From Streptomyces sp. NBC_00620 (lineage in GTDB: Bacteria; Actinomycetota; Actinomycetes; Streptomycetales; Streptomycetaceae): 64,000 bases of DNA. Below are positions 41,373-49,786 of the stretch, one piece after another. Numbering within the stretch: the first letter of the stretch is position 1; each line of letters starts with the position of its first letter. Under the pieces are notes generated by a model. That model ran no database searches. It was not told the DNA's origin and saw only the letters and a list, made by a program, of their open reading frames with translations. The position numbers and the translations under genes were made by a program. The stretch lies in contig NZ_JAPENY010000001.1 of NCBI RefSeq assembly GCF_026341825.1, forward strand, positions 3,844,001-3,908,000. The letters run 5' to 3'.

Positions 41373-42367
41373 CCACCATCACACCGCGCGCCCTGGACCG
41401 CATCCTGCTCGGCGGCCGCCTGGAGGTGTCCGCGATCGGCCTCGGCTGCATGGGCATGGCCGAGTTCTACGGAGACAGCGACGAGGCCGAGTCGATCCGC
41501 ACCATCCACGGCGCCCTGGACCGGGGCATGGACTTCCTCGACACCGCGGACATGTACGGCGCCGGCCTGAGTGAGGAGATCGTCGGCCGCGCGCTGGCCG
41601 GCGGACACCGCGACCGGGCCATCCTCGCCACCAAGTGCGGCCTGATCCGCACCCCCGAAGGTGTGCGGGTCGACGCGAGTCCCCGGCACATCAAGGAGGC
41701 CGTCGACGCCAGTCTCAAGCGCCTGGGCATCGACCACATCGACCTCTACTACCTGCACCGTGTCGACCCCGAGGTGCCGGTCGAGGAATCGGTGGGCGCC
41801 ATGGCGGAGCTGGTCGAGGCCGGAAAGGTGCGGTACCTGGGCCTCTCCGAGGCCGGTACGGCGGCGATCCGCGCCGCGCACGCCGTGCACCCCATCACCG
41901 CGGTGCAGACCGAGTACTCCCTCGCGAGCCGCAACCCGGAGCGCGCCGTACTGCCCACCGTGCGCGAGCTCGGCATCGGGTTCGTCGCCTACAGCCCCTT
42001 CAGCCGCGGGCTGCTCTCCGGGGAGCTCTCCGGAGCCGAGCTGGCCCCGGACGACATGCGCCGCGGCCTGCCCCGGTTCTCCGAGGACAACCTCGGCTTC
42101 AACCAGACCCTGGTCACCAGGATCGGCGAACTGGCCGCCCAACTTGGTTGCTCGCCCGCGCAGTTCGCCCTTGCCTGGCTCGTCGCGCAGGGTGTCGTAC
42201 CGATTCCGGGAGCCCAGCGGCGTACGCACATGAGTGAGAACGCGTCCGCGGGAGCCGTCACGCTGACCCCCGAAGTCCTGAGCCAGGTCGACGAGATCGC
42301 CCCCGCCGGCGCCTTCGCGGGCGAGCGGTTCCCCGACCACCTGCTGGCGTTGGTCCAGGAGGACTGA
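41369..42367 (+). CDS. Aldo/keto reductase
   Basis: 332 residues. ATG is coupled to the monooxygenase stop, with GAGGAGAAG before it. TIM-barrel AKR tetrad: Asp and Tyr in FLDTADMYGAGLSEE, Lys in AILATKCG, His in DLYYLHRVDPEVPVEES. The NADPH site follows (AYSPFSRGLLSG, IPGAQRRTHMSENASAG). It probably reduces a ketone or aldehyde on the pathway intermediate handled by the coupled monooxygenase. It ends at the strong terminator at 42377. Confidence 0.92.
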   Translation: MTTITPRALDRILLGGRLEVSAIGLGCMGMAEFYGDSDEAESIRTIHGALDRGMDFLDTADMYGAGLSEEIVGRALAGGHRDRAILATKCGLIRTPEGVRVDASPRHIKEAVDASLKRLGIDHIDLYYLHRVDPEVPVEESVGAMAELVEAGKVRYLGLSEAGTAAIRAAHAVHPITAVQTEYSLASRNPERAVLPTVRELGIGFVAYSPFSRGLLSGELSGAELAPDDMRRGLPRFSEDNLGFNQTLVTRIGELAAQLGCSPAQFALAWLVAQGVVPIPGAQRRTHMSENASAGAVTLTPEVLSQVDEIAPAGAFAGERFPDHLLALVQED

Positions 42368-42376
42368 GGCACGGGG

Positions 42377-42414
42377 ACGGGCCCGGGTGCGAGTCGAATC
42401 GCACCCGGGCCCGT
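42377..42414. terminator. Terminator between convergent aldo-keto reductase and SDR genes
   Basis: 16-bp perfect stem ACGGGCCCGGGTGCGA / TCGCACCCGGGCCCGT with a six-base loop GTCGAA. Confidence 0.9.
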
Positions 42415-42444
42415 CTTGACGTGTCCCGCCCACATGTCAGATGC

Positions 42445-43326
42445 TCACCAGCCCGTGCCGCTCGCCCCCTCCGCCGGAGCGATGAGCCGGTCGGTGAGCG
42501 AGGCGAGCCGCCGCTGGGTGTCCGCGCTGTAGGCGAGGCGGTGCGCCTTGGCCCGGCGGCTCTCGTTGTAGTACTGGCCGCTCGCGCCCCGCGCCCCGTC
42601 GTCGATGGCGTGCAGCACGGCCGCGGTCCCCTCGGCCACCGAGGACCAGGGGCGCACCCCGGCCTCGGTGACCATCGTGGTGTCCATGTAGTTCGCGGGG
42701 TGCACGCAGTTGACCCGGATGCCCTCGGCCGCGTACTCCTCGGCGATGGTGAACGTGAAGGCGGCGAGCGCGAACTTGCTGCGCGTGTACGCCTCCATGC
42801 CGTCGTAGCGCCGGGTGAACTGCACATCGTCCGGGTCGACGGGGCTCTGCCCGATCGACCCGATGTTGAGGACCTGCGCCGAGCCCGCCGCACGCAGCGG
42901 GGAGCGCAGGGCGTGGGTGAGGACCACCGGCGCCAAGTAGTTGACGGCGAGCCGCAGTTCGTAGCCGTCGCGACTCACCTCGCGGCGGCGGGAGTCACGG
43001 CCCGCGCCCACGCCCGCGTTGTTCACGAGCAGCCCCAGCGAGGGATGCTCGGCGGCCACCCTCCTGCCGAGCTCGGCGGCCTCCTTGAGGGAGGAGAGGT
43101 CCGCGAGATACGGATAGGCCGTGCCGCCCGCCGCACGCAGTTCGCCGACGACCTCGGCGCACCTGCCCTCGTCCCTGCCGTGCACCAGGACGGTCCAGCC
43201 GCGGTCGGCGAGGGCCCGCGCGAGGCTCCGGCCGAGGCCGGAGGTTGCCCCGGTGACCAGGGCGGGAGTGCTCGGCGGCGGCTGTCCCGCGCCGCTCTGC
43301 TCCGCTCGGCCTTCGTGTCGGCTCAT
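42445..43326 (-). CDS. Short-chain dehydrogenase/reductase
   Basis: 293 residues. The start overlaps the cupin stop (ATGA). Cofactor motif PALVTGATSGLGRSLARALA, NNAGVGAGRD, catalytic Ser in LNIGSIGQSPVD and the pair YTRSK in MEAYTRSKFALAAFTF. This is the WW-oxidoreductase/retinol-dehydrogenase-like branch. It is the last gene of the lactonase-cupin-SDR operon. Its role is oxidation or reduction of an unknown alcohol or ketone. Confidence 0.9.
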   Translation of the reverse strand: MSRHEGRAEQSGAGQPPPSTPALVTGATSGLGRSLARALADRGWTVLVHGRDEGRCAEVVGELRAAGGTAYPYLADLSSLKEAAELGRRVAAEHPSLGLLVNNAGVGAGRDSRRREVSRDGYELRLAVNYLAPVVLTHALRSPLRAAGSAQVLNIGSIGQSPVDPDDVQFTRRYDGMEAYTRSKFALAAFTFTIAEEYAAEGIRVNCVHPANYMDTTMVTEAGVRPWSSVAEGTAAVLHAIDDGARGASGQYYNESRRAKAHRLAYSADTQRRLASLTDRLIAPAEGASGTGW

Positions 43327-43664
43327 GTACTCGGTCCTTCCTCCGGCGCCGTGGGCGTACGGAGTTCGATGGCGACCATGACGAGGGTCTGGTCGGAGAG
43401 GTTGTGGACGTAGTGCCGCATGGGCAGGGACTCGCCGCGGTTGTGCACCACCTGGCCGGTCTCCAGCGTCACGGCTTTGATCAACTCGCCGTTCTCGTCC
43501 AGGGATTCACCGTGCGCCCCGGAGAGCACGACGGTCACCCAGGGGTGCCGGTGGGTGTGGGCGGGCCGCTGCTCGCCGGGCGGCACGGTCTCCACCCAGC
43601 ACTTGACGTGCTCCTCGTCGATGAGCAGGTCGGCGCCCAGTTCCTGCCAGGGTTCAAGCGGCAT
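43323..43664 (-). CDS. Small cupin-domain protein
   Basis: 113 residues, a single cupin barrel. Motif 1: PAHTHRHPWVTVVLSGAHGE, with metal-binding histidines; motif 2: GQVVHNRGESLPMRHYVHNL. Its start overlaps the 3' end of the lactonase gene by 11 bases and its stop overlaps the SDR. It may be an isomerase, oxygenase or metabolite-binding protein. Confidence 0.85.
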   Translation of the reverse strand: MPLEPWQELGADLLIDEEHVKCWVETVPPGEQRPAHTHRHPWVTVVLSGAHGESLDENGELIKAVTLETGQVVHNRGESLPMRHYVHNLSDQTLVMVAIELRTPTAPEEGPST

Positions 43665-44682
43665 CGCGGGCCTCCGTGGGGTGGGGCGCGGCGATACGGG
43701 AGAGCAGCCGCCGCGGATTGTCGACGAGGAGGGTGTGCACGGTCGCGTCGTCGATGCCCGGCTCCTTCAGGAGCATCGGCAGGACGCGCTCGAAGAGATG
43801 CACATAACTCCAGCCCGGATAGATCCGCTCCCGCTGCTCGGACGTCAGATAGTCGATGTGCACGGGGTGGTCCTGCGAGACGAGCAACTGGGCGGTGTGG
43901 CCCGCCCGTACGAGCGCGGCGAGGGTGGCGTTGCGCTGCTCGTCGGGGGCGAAGGGCGTCATGCCGTACCGGTCGTAGCCCAGCACGCAGCCGGTGTCGG
44001 CGAGGGCGCGCAGCCCGTCGAGGTCGGCGGAGTCCCCGGCGTGCGCCACGACCACGGAGCCCGCGGGCACCCCCTCCTTCTCCAGGAGCCGCACCAGCGC
44101 GATGCCGTTGCCCTCGAAGGGGTCGCAGTGCACGACGACGGGGACACCGGTCTGCCGGTGCACCTCGGCGACGACGGCGGCCATCCGGTGCGCGGCCCCG
44201 TCCGGCGGGGTGCGCTCGCAGGCGAACTTCACCAGACCCGCCCGGACTCCGCTGTCCGCGATTCCGGTGGTGACATCGCGCAACAGCAGCTCGATCAGCG
44301 GGTCTTCGGCCTCGATGGCGGCGCCGGGCCCCCGGAAGCGGGCGAAGAGCGGGATGCCGTCGACGCTGTAGACGCCGGTCGCGAGCACGATGTTCACCGG
44401 GGTGCGCTCGGCGACCGCGCGCACCAGGTCGATGTCGCGACCCTGGCCGAGCACCGTCATGTCCACCAGCGTCCGCACACCTGCCGCGTAGGCCTGCTCC
44501 AACTGCCGCACGGCCTCGCCCACTCCGGCCTCGCGGTCCCACAAGTAGGGGAAGTTCGACTGGAATTCGGAGCTCAGCACGAAGAGATGCTCGTGCGCGA
44601 GGGTGACGCCCAACTCGGCTGCGCCGACCGGGCCGCGGACCGTCGGAACCGGGTCGTGCGGGAGTGGAGTTTCCGTACTCAC
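43654..44682 (-). CDS. Phosphotriesterase-family metal hydrolase (lactonase-like)
   Basis: 342 residues from GTG 44682. All binuclear metal ligands can be placed: HxH in GVTLAHEHLFV, carbamylated Lys in GLVKFACERT, His in VVVHCDPFEG and in VVVAHAGDSADLDG, and Asp in LLVSQDHPVHIDYL. Relatives include phosphotriesterase-like lactonases that open acyl-homoserine and gamma- or delta-lactones. Next to an AfsA-type operon, turnover of a lactone signal or product is an attractive guess. The start lies within a 20-bp tandem duplication, so initiation may be affected. Confidence 0.88.
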   Translation of the reverse strand: MSTETPLPHDPVPTVRGPVGAAELGVTLAHEHLFVLSSEFQSNFPYLWDREAGVGEAVRQLEQAYAAGVRTLVDMTVLGQGRDIDLVRAVAERTPVNIVLATGVYSVDGIPLFARFRGPGAAIEAEDPLIELLLRDVTTGIADSGVRAGLVKFACERTPPDGAAHRMAAVVAEVHRQTGVPVVVHCDPFEGNGIALVRLLEKEGVPAGSVVVAHAGDSADLDGLRALADTGCVLGYDRYGMTPFAPDEQRNATLAALVRAGHTAQLLVSQDHPVHIDYLTSEQRERIYPGWSYVHLFERVLPMLLKEPGIDDATVHTLLVDNPRRLLSRIAAPHPTEARDAA

Positions 44683-44714
44683 AGAGAACCGCCTGTACTC
44701 ACAGAGAACCGCCT
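44675..44714 (-). repeat. 20-bp tandem duplication spanning the lactonase start codon
   Basis: GTACTCACAGAGAACCGCCT occurs twice head to tail. Each unit carries a GTGAGTAC start region on the minus strand, but the outer GTG (44702) is out of frame, 20 bp away from the used one. Confidence 0.9.
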
Positions 44715-45024
44715 CGGAATAACAGCCATTTTCGGCGTCGGCAGATGACAGCCATTGCGGCGTCGGGCGAGCCGACAGCGACGGTGCACGCGTACGCCGT
44801 GGCGCGCCCCGACCGTTGCGCCGGGCGAGCCGTGGCGCCCGACGACACCCCATGGTGGCGCGCCTGCGAAGGCCTAACCAGGTGGTATTCCAACTAGCAT
44901 GAATCCTCGCCTCCCTGCCTCACGCGCGAGCTGACAGCGTCATGGGTGGCCGGGCTTTCACTTCTGCCCCGGCCGGTCAGTACTCAACCGCTCGTGACCA
45001 ATCGCTCGTGACCAGGAGACGACC
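44715..45024. other. Divergent promoter region
   Basis: About 310 bp between the lactonase operon and the SDR/MFS/oxidase operon. No gene is seen. A TAGCAT hexamer near 44896 could be a -10 for the plus-strand operon but lacks a good -35. Confidence 0.4.
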
Positions 45025-45768
45025 TTGTCCGCTTCCCCCGTTTCTTCCGCATCCGCCTCCTCGCTCTCCGACGCCCGCGTCGTGGTGATCGGCGGCTCGT
45101 CCGGCATCGGCAAGGCGGTGGCCCGCCAGGCCGCCGCCGCCGGGGCGCAGGTCGTCGTCGGCTCCCGCTCCAAGGACAAGCTGGAACAGATCGTCAAGGA
45201 GATCGACGGCATCACCACCGGCGTCGTGGACGTCACCGACGAGGAGAGCGTGCGCGCCTTCTTCGCGGGCATCGACTCCCTCGACCACCTCGTCGTCTGC
45301 CCCGGTGACATGGCCGTCGGCTCCGTCTACGACGTGTCCCTCGACGCCGTGCGCGCCGCCCTCGACACCAAGATCGTCGGGCAGCTCCTGAGCGTCCGGC
45401 ACGCCGGCAAGAAGATCTCCGGCCAGGGCTCGATCGTCCTGATCGCCGGTGCGGCCGGCTTCAAGTCGTACGCCGACATGAGCGCGACCGCCGCCGCCAA
45501 CGCGGGCATCGGAGGCATGGGCCGCTCCCTCGCCGTCGAGCTCGCCCCGGTGCGCGTCAACGTCGTCGTCGGCGGCCTGATCGACACCCCGCTGTGGTCC
45601 TTCCTGCCCGACGACGCCCGCGCCGGTCTCTTCGAGCAGACCGCGCAGGCCACGCCGGTGGGCCGCATCGGGCAGCCCGACGACGTCGCGGCCTCGGTGC
45701 TGCACCTCCTGCAGAACACCTTCGTGACCGGTGCGGTGCTGCACGTCGATGGCGGCGGCACGCTGTGA
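45025..45768 (+). CDS. SDR-fold protein lacking the catalytic Tyr-x3-Lys
   Basis: 247 residues from TTG 45025, with AGGAG seven bases upstream. The Rossmann motif VVVIGGSSGIGKAVARQAAA is intact. LIAGAAGFKSYADMSATAAA NAGIGGMGRSLAVEL aligns with the active-site helix, but the Tyr and Lys are Thr155 and Asn159. It ends with the normal TGAVLHVDGGGTL. Cofactor binding is likely, but classic hydride transfer is doubtful, so it may be a regulator, a lyase-like enzyme or an NAD(P)-sensing protein. Its stop overlaps the MFS start (GTGA). Confidence 0.85.
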   Translation: MSASPVSSASASSLSDARVVVIGGSSGIGKAVARQAAAAGAQVVVGSRSKDKLEQIVKEIDGITTGVVDVTDEESVRAFFAGIDSLDHLVVCPGDMAVGSVYDVSLDAVRAALDTKIVGQLLSVRHAGKKISGQGSIVLIAGAAGFKSYADMSATAAANAGIGGMGRSLAVELAPVRVNVVVGGLIDTPLWSFLPDDARAGLFEQTAQATPVGRIGQPDDVAASVLHLLQNTFVTGAVLHVDGGGTL

Positions 45769-47033
45769 GCCAGGCGGCACACGGCGGTGCGACGGGCCTC
45801 GCGGGGCCCGTCGCACCGCCGCGGCCGCGAGTCGGCCGGAGCACCGTGCTGCTGCTCGCGGCCGCCTGCGGCCTGTGCGTGGCCAACCTCTACTACCTCC
45901 AGCCGATCCTGCCCGAGCTCGCGGCCTCGCTGCACCGCACCCCCGGCTCGCTCACCTCGTCCGTCTCCGCCACCCAGTTCGGCTACGCGCTGGGCCTGTT
46001 CGCGCTGGTGCCGCTGGGCGACGCCGTCGACCGCAGACGGCTCCTCACCGTCCTGGTGACCACGGCGGCCGCGGTGCTCGCGGTGATCCCGTGGGCCGAC
46101 GACGACCTCCTCATCTGGCTGTTCTTCCTGCTCGGCCTGGTGAGCGTCGCCGCCATGGTGATCGTGCCGCAGGCCGCCGGCATGGCACCGCCCGAGCGGC
46201 GCGGGCAGGTCGTCGGCACCGTGATGACCGGGGTCATCCTCGGCGCGCTCCTGTGCCGGACGTTCGCCGGCGTGGTGGCGGAACTCGTCGACTGGCGGGC
46301 CGTGTTCTGGGGCGCGGCGGTCATGATGCTGGCGGTGTGCGTGACCCTGCGCCGCATCCTCCCCGCGCAGCCCGCCCAAGCCCCCCTCACCGCCCGCGGC
46401 TACGCCCGGCTCATCGGCTCGCTGTTCTCCCTCGTCCGCACCCAGCCGGTGATCGTGGAGCGCTGCCTGTACGGAGCTCTGGGCTTCGCCGCGTTCACCG
46501 TGCTGTGGACCGCTGTGCCGCTCCGGCTGATCCAGGGTCCCTACCACTACGGTTCCGCGGCGATCGGCGCGATGGGGCTGCTCGGCGCGGGCGGTGCGCT
46601 CGGTGCCAATCTGGCTGGCAGGTTCGCCGACCGGGGCCGCCAACGGGCGGTCAGCGCCGCCGCGTTCGCGCTCATCGCGGTCTCCTTCGCCGTGGTGTCG
46701 GCCCTGTCGTCCTCGCTGCTCGTGCTCGGCGCGGCGATCGTCCTCATCGACTTCGCGGTCCAGGCCGCGCACATCTCGAACCAGACGACGGTCTTCGGCC
46801 AGGTCGGCGACGAGATGCGCAGCCGGGTCACCACGGTCTACATGACCTGCTACTTCCTCGGCGGCGCGGCGGGCTCCGCGCTGACGGGCCCGTTCTGGGC
46901 GCACGGCGGCTGGCCGGACACCGCCCTCCTCGGCGGCGCCGCGGGTGCCTGCGCCCTGCTCCTGCTCCTCGGCTACGCGGCCGTGCGCCGCGCCGTGACC
47001 TCACGAAAGGCGGCTGTGGTCACCGATGCCTGA
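45765..47033 (+). CDS. MFS exporter (DHA-type)
   Basis: 422 residues from GTG 45765. About 12 TM helices (STVLLLAAACGLCVANLYYL, QPILPELAASL, FGYALGLFALVPLGDAVDRR). The A-motif GDAVDRRRLL follows helix 2. LYYLQPILP and the overall layout match YgaY/YybF-like drug:H+ antiporters. It sits between the atypical SDR and the flavin oxidase in a coupled operon and overlaps the oxidase start by eight bases. It probably exports the product of the locus. Confidence 0.9.
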   Translation: MSQAAHGGATGLAGPVAPPRPRVGRSTVLLLAAACGLCVANLYYLQPILPELAASLHRTPGSLTSSVSATQFGYALGLFALVPLGDAVDRRRLLTVLVTTAAAVLAVIPWADDDLLIWLFFLLGLVSVAAMVIVPQAAGMAPPERRGQVVGTVMTGVILGALLCRTFAGVVAELVDWRAVFWGAAVMMLAVCVTLRRILPAQPAQAPLTARGYARLIGSLFSLVRTQPVIVERCLYGALGFAAFTVLWTAVPLRLIQGPYHYGSAAIGAMGLLGAGGALGANLAGRFADRGRQRAVSAAAFALIAVSFAVVSALSSSLLVLGAAIVLIDFAVQAAHISNQTTVFGQVGDEMRSRVTTVYMTCYFLGGAAGSALTGPFWAHGGWPDTALLGGAAGACALLLLLGYAAVRRAVTSRKAAVVTDA

Positions 47034-48657
47034 CGTATCCGTTCCTGACGTACCCGTTCCTGACGTACCCGTTTCTGACGTGACCGTGCAGGACGTATCC
47101 GTGCCTGGCGTATCCGTTCCTGAGGCTGCTGCCCCCGGTGGCATGTCCGTCGCACCCCGGATCCCCGCGCAGGGCGTGCCCGCGATCACCCGCGCCGACC
47201 CCCGCTACCTCTCCCTCACCACGCGTTCGCGCAACACGCGCTTCACCGGTACCCCGGACCGAGTCCACGTGCCGCGCACCGCGGAGGACGTGCGCCGGGC
47301 GGTCACCGCCGCCGTCCGCCACGGGTCCCGGCTGGCGGTCCGCGGCGGGGGCCACGGTCTGGAGGGCTTGGTGGACGACCCGGCCGTGCGCACGCTGATC
47401 GACCTGTCCGAACTGAACGACGTCACCTACGACGCCGACAGGCGGGCCTTCGGCATGGGCGCGGGCGCGCTGCTCGGGTCCGTCTACCGCTCCCTGTACC
47501 TGAACTGGGGCGTCGCCGTGCCCGGCGGCACCTGTCCCTCGGTCGGGCTCGGTGGCTACGTCCAGGGCGGCGGCTTCGGCGCCCTGTGCCGACGGGACGG
47601 GCTGATCGTCGACCATCTGGAGGCGGTGGAGGTCGTCGTCGCCGACGGCCCGGGTGAGGCGCGGACCGTGGTGGCATCGCGGGACCCCGCCGACCCCCAT
47701 CACGACCTGTGGTGGGCGCACACCGGCGCAGGCGGCGGCAACTTCGGTGTCGTCACCCGCTATTGGTTCCGCTCCCCGGAGGCGGAGACGGACGCCCCGC
47801 AGGATCTGCTGCCCCGGCCCCCGGAGACGACTCTCTTCGCCTCCGCCGAGTGGCCCTGGGAGTCGCTGAGCGAGCGGGACTTCGCAAGGCTCGTCCGCAA
47901 CCACGGCGACTGGCACCGCGAGGAGGACGGCTCGGACCCGGCGTACGAGAGCCTGTACAGCGCGCTGTACCTCAACCAGCGCGCGGTCGGCCGGATCACC
48001 CTCAGCGCCCAGCTCGACGGGTCGACTCCCGATGCCCGCAGGCGACTTGACGAGTACATCGCGGCGGTGGGCAACGGCGTGCGGGCCCCGATCCGGGTGA
48101 CCCGCACCGGGATGCCGTGGCTTCAGGTCAGCCAGCGGGACGTGGAGAACAGGGGAGTGCTGACCCGCTCCAAGAGCAAGGGCGCCTATCTGCGCCGGCC
48201 GTATTCGGCCGCGGAGAGCGAGCTGCTGTTCCGGTATCTCGCCGACCGCGACTATGACGGGCATACGACGGTGGTGCTGTTCTCCTACGGCAGGAAGGTC
48301 AACGCCGTGGATTCCACGGCGACCGTCGTCGCCCAGCGGGATTCGGTCCTCAAGAGCTATCTGGGTACGTACTGGACCGATCCCGCCGAGGACGAGCGGC
48401 ACATCCGCAGAATCCGGGAGCTCTACCGGGAGTTGTACGCGGAGACGGGCGGGGTACCCGTCTCCGACTCCCGCACCGACGGGTCGTACATCAACTATCC
48501 GGACGTGGATCTGGCCGACCCGCGCTGGAACACCTCAGGAGTTCCCTGGCACGCGCTGTACTTCAAGGGGAACTACCCCCGACTCCAGCGGGTGAAGGCC
48601 GTCTGGGACCCAAGGGACGTCTTCCGGCACGCTCTGTCGGTACGACCGTCCGACTGA
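47026..48657 (+). CDS. Berberine-bridge-type FAD oxidase with bicovalent flavin
   Basis: 543 residues. The first ~35 are an unusual VPDV/VSVP repeat made by 15-bp DNA repeats, probably a disordered extension; the enzyme proper starts near ITRADPRYLSLTTRSRNTRF. The flavin anchors are His110 in VRGGGHGLEGL and Cys170 in PGGTCPSVGLGGYVQGGGFG, 60 residues apart as in glucooligosaccharide oxidase. The C-terminal BBE segment reads YINYPDVDLADPRWN, YFKGNYPRLQRVKAVWDPRD. It catalyses oxidation or oxidative cyclisation with O2. Its last 123 bp overlap the convergent MmyB-like gene. Confidence 0.9.
   Translation: MPDVSVPDVPVPDVPVSDVTVQDVSVPGVSVPEAAAPGGMSVAPRIPAQGVPAITRADPRYLSLTTRSRNTRFTGTPDRVHVPRTAEDVRRAVTAAVRHGSRLAVRGGGHGLEGLVDDPAVRTLIDLSELNDVTYDADRRAFGMGAGALLGSVYRSLYLNWGVAVPGGTCPSVGLGGYVQGGGFGALCRRDGLIVDHLEAVEVVVADGPGEARTVVASRDPADPHHDLWWAHTGAGGGNFGVVTRYWFRSPEAETDAPQDLLPRPPETTLFASAEWPWESLSERDFARLVRNHGDWHREEDGSDPAYESLYSALYLNQRAVGRITLSAQLDGSTPDARRRLDEYIAAVGNGVRAPIRVTRTGMPWLQVSQRDVENRGVLTRSKSKGAYLRRPYSAAESELLFRYLADRDYDGHTTVVLFSYGRKVNAVDSTATVVAQRDSVLKSYLGTYWTDPAEDERHIRRIRELYRELYAETGGVPVSDSRTDGSYINYPDVDLADPRWNTSGVPWHALYFKGNYPRLQRVKAVWDPRDVFRHALSVRPSD
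47029..47118 (+). repeat. Six 15-bp tandem repeats encoding the oxidase N-terminus
   Basis: Units of the type CCTGACGTATCCGTT repeat six times with few changes, each encoding a five-residue VPDVS/P-like step. They begin three bases after the ATG and overlap the MFS stop. Confidence 0.88.
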
Positions 48658-49521
48658 GCCCCCGGCCGAATGCAGCCGCACCCTGATCCGTTCCTCGACC
48701 AGATCGCGGAAGCGGGCGAGCAGGCGGCTGTCCAGGACGGGTTGATAGACGACCATGGTCGCGTCCGCGCTCGACAGGCGCAGCTTCACATAACCGAGTT
48801 CGATCCGCCCGAGGGTCGGATGGTCGAAGCAGCGTACGGAGGGGACGGGCGGGGCGAGATCGAGCCGCTCCCACAGTTCCCGGAATTCCGGATACTCGCC
48901 CTGGAGGTCGTCGATCATCTTCGCGTATTCGGGCTGGGCGAGTTGATCGGCGGCCTGGGCGCGGAACAGCGCGGCGGTCTCGAGTGCGTCCTGCTCCCAG
49001 TTCGGGTGCATTTCCCGGGCCCGCTCGTCGAACATCATCACGAGGGTGTTGCGGCGGCTCTGTTCCAGGGATTCGAAATAGGGGAAGAGCGTACAGAATC
49101 CATGGTTCCACGCCAACACGTCGAAACGGTTGTTGACGATGAATGCGGGCAATGGATCCTGGAATTCGAGGAACGTCAGATATTGCGCGGGAATGCTTTC
49201 CCTCGACCGGGGTGCCTGTGTGGCGGGTGGTAACTCACCGGCCAGCCGGAACAGGTGCCCGGTCTCCGTCGTGTCGAGCCGCAGGGCCCGTGCGAGTCCG
49301 CTCAGAACCTGGCTCGACACCCGGATTCTACGGGCCTGTTCGAGCCAGGTGTACCACGTCACACTCACCCCGGCGAGCTGGGCGAGTTCCTCTCGGCGCA
49401 GGCCCGGGGTGCGGCGGCGGCCATATGAATTCTTGATACCGACGGCCTCTGGTGTGAGCCGTTCACGCCGGTTCCGAAGGAAGGAGGCGAGTTCTTTTCG
49501 TTGCCGTTCAGTGACCAGCAT
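48535..49521 (-). CDS. MmyB-like XRE-family transcriptional regulator
   Basis: 328 residues. HTH: RRTPGLRREELAQLAGVSVT, WYTWLEQARRIRVSSQVL. The ligand-binding MLTR domain follows (PAFIVNNRFDVLAWNHGFCT, HPTLGRIELGYVKLRL, VVYQPVL), a PAS-like fold thought to sense fatty-acid-like ligands. MmyB-like genes typically sit beside an SDR or oxidoreductase that they control, here the SDR-MFS-oxidase operon. The last ~40 residues (GGSVGRSYRQSVPEDVPWVP onward) are read antisense to the oxidase 3' end and are unlike the family, so the original stop may have been lost. Confidence 0.9.
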   Translation of the reverse strand: MLVTERQRKELASFLRNRRERLTPEAVGIKNSYGRRRTPGLRREELAQLAGVSVTWYTWLEQARRIRVSSQVLSGLARALRLDTTETGHLFRLAGELPPATQAPRSRESIPAQYLTFLEFQDPLPAFIVNNRFDVLAWNHGFCTLFPYFESLEQSRRNTLVMMFDERAREMHPNWEQDALETAALFRAQAADQLAQPEYAKMIDDLQGEYPEFRELWERLDLAPPVPSVRCFDHPTLGRIELGYVKLRLSSADATMVVYQPVLDSRLLARFRDLVEERIRVRLHSAGGSVGRSYRQSVPEDVPWVPDGLHPLESGVVPLEVQRVPGNS

Positions 49522-49786
49522 TCTGCACTCCCCCTGGCATCATGATGCCCGCCGGGGTACGGCGGATTACTCCAAACATACATGCCGCACCCACGCTTGT
49601 GTGGAGCAAGTAGCGGCGGCGGACTCCATCGGATATTCCATATTTGGTGGAACTTTTTCGAGTTTTTTACCCAGCGCGTCCGTGGTAACTCCGCTTTAAC
49701 CTTCGGGACGCCTGGGGCATCTCGTCGGCCGCATGGGACGACCGCCATGTGAGACGAGATTTTAGGTGCCCGGGGGTTACGCCCTG

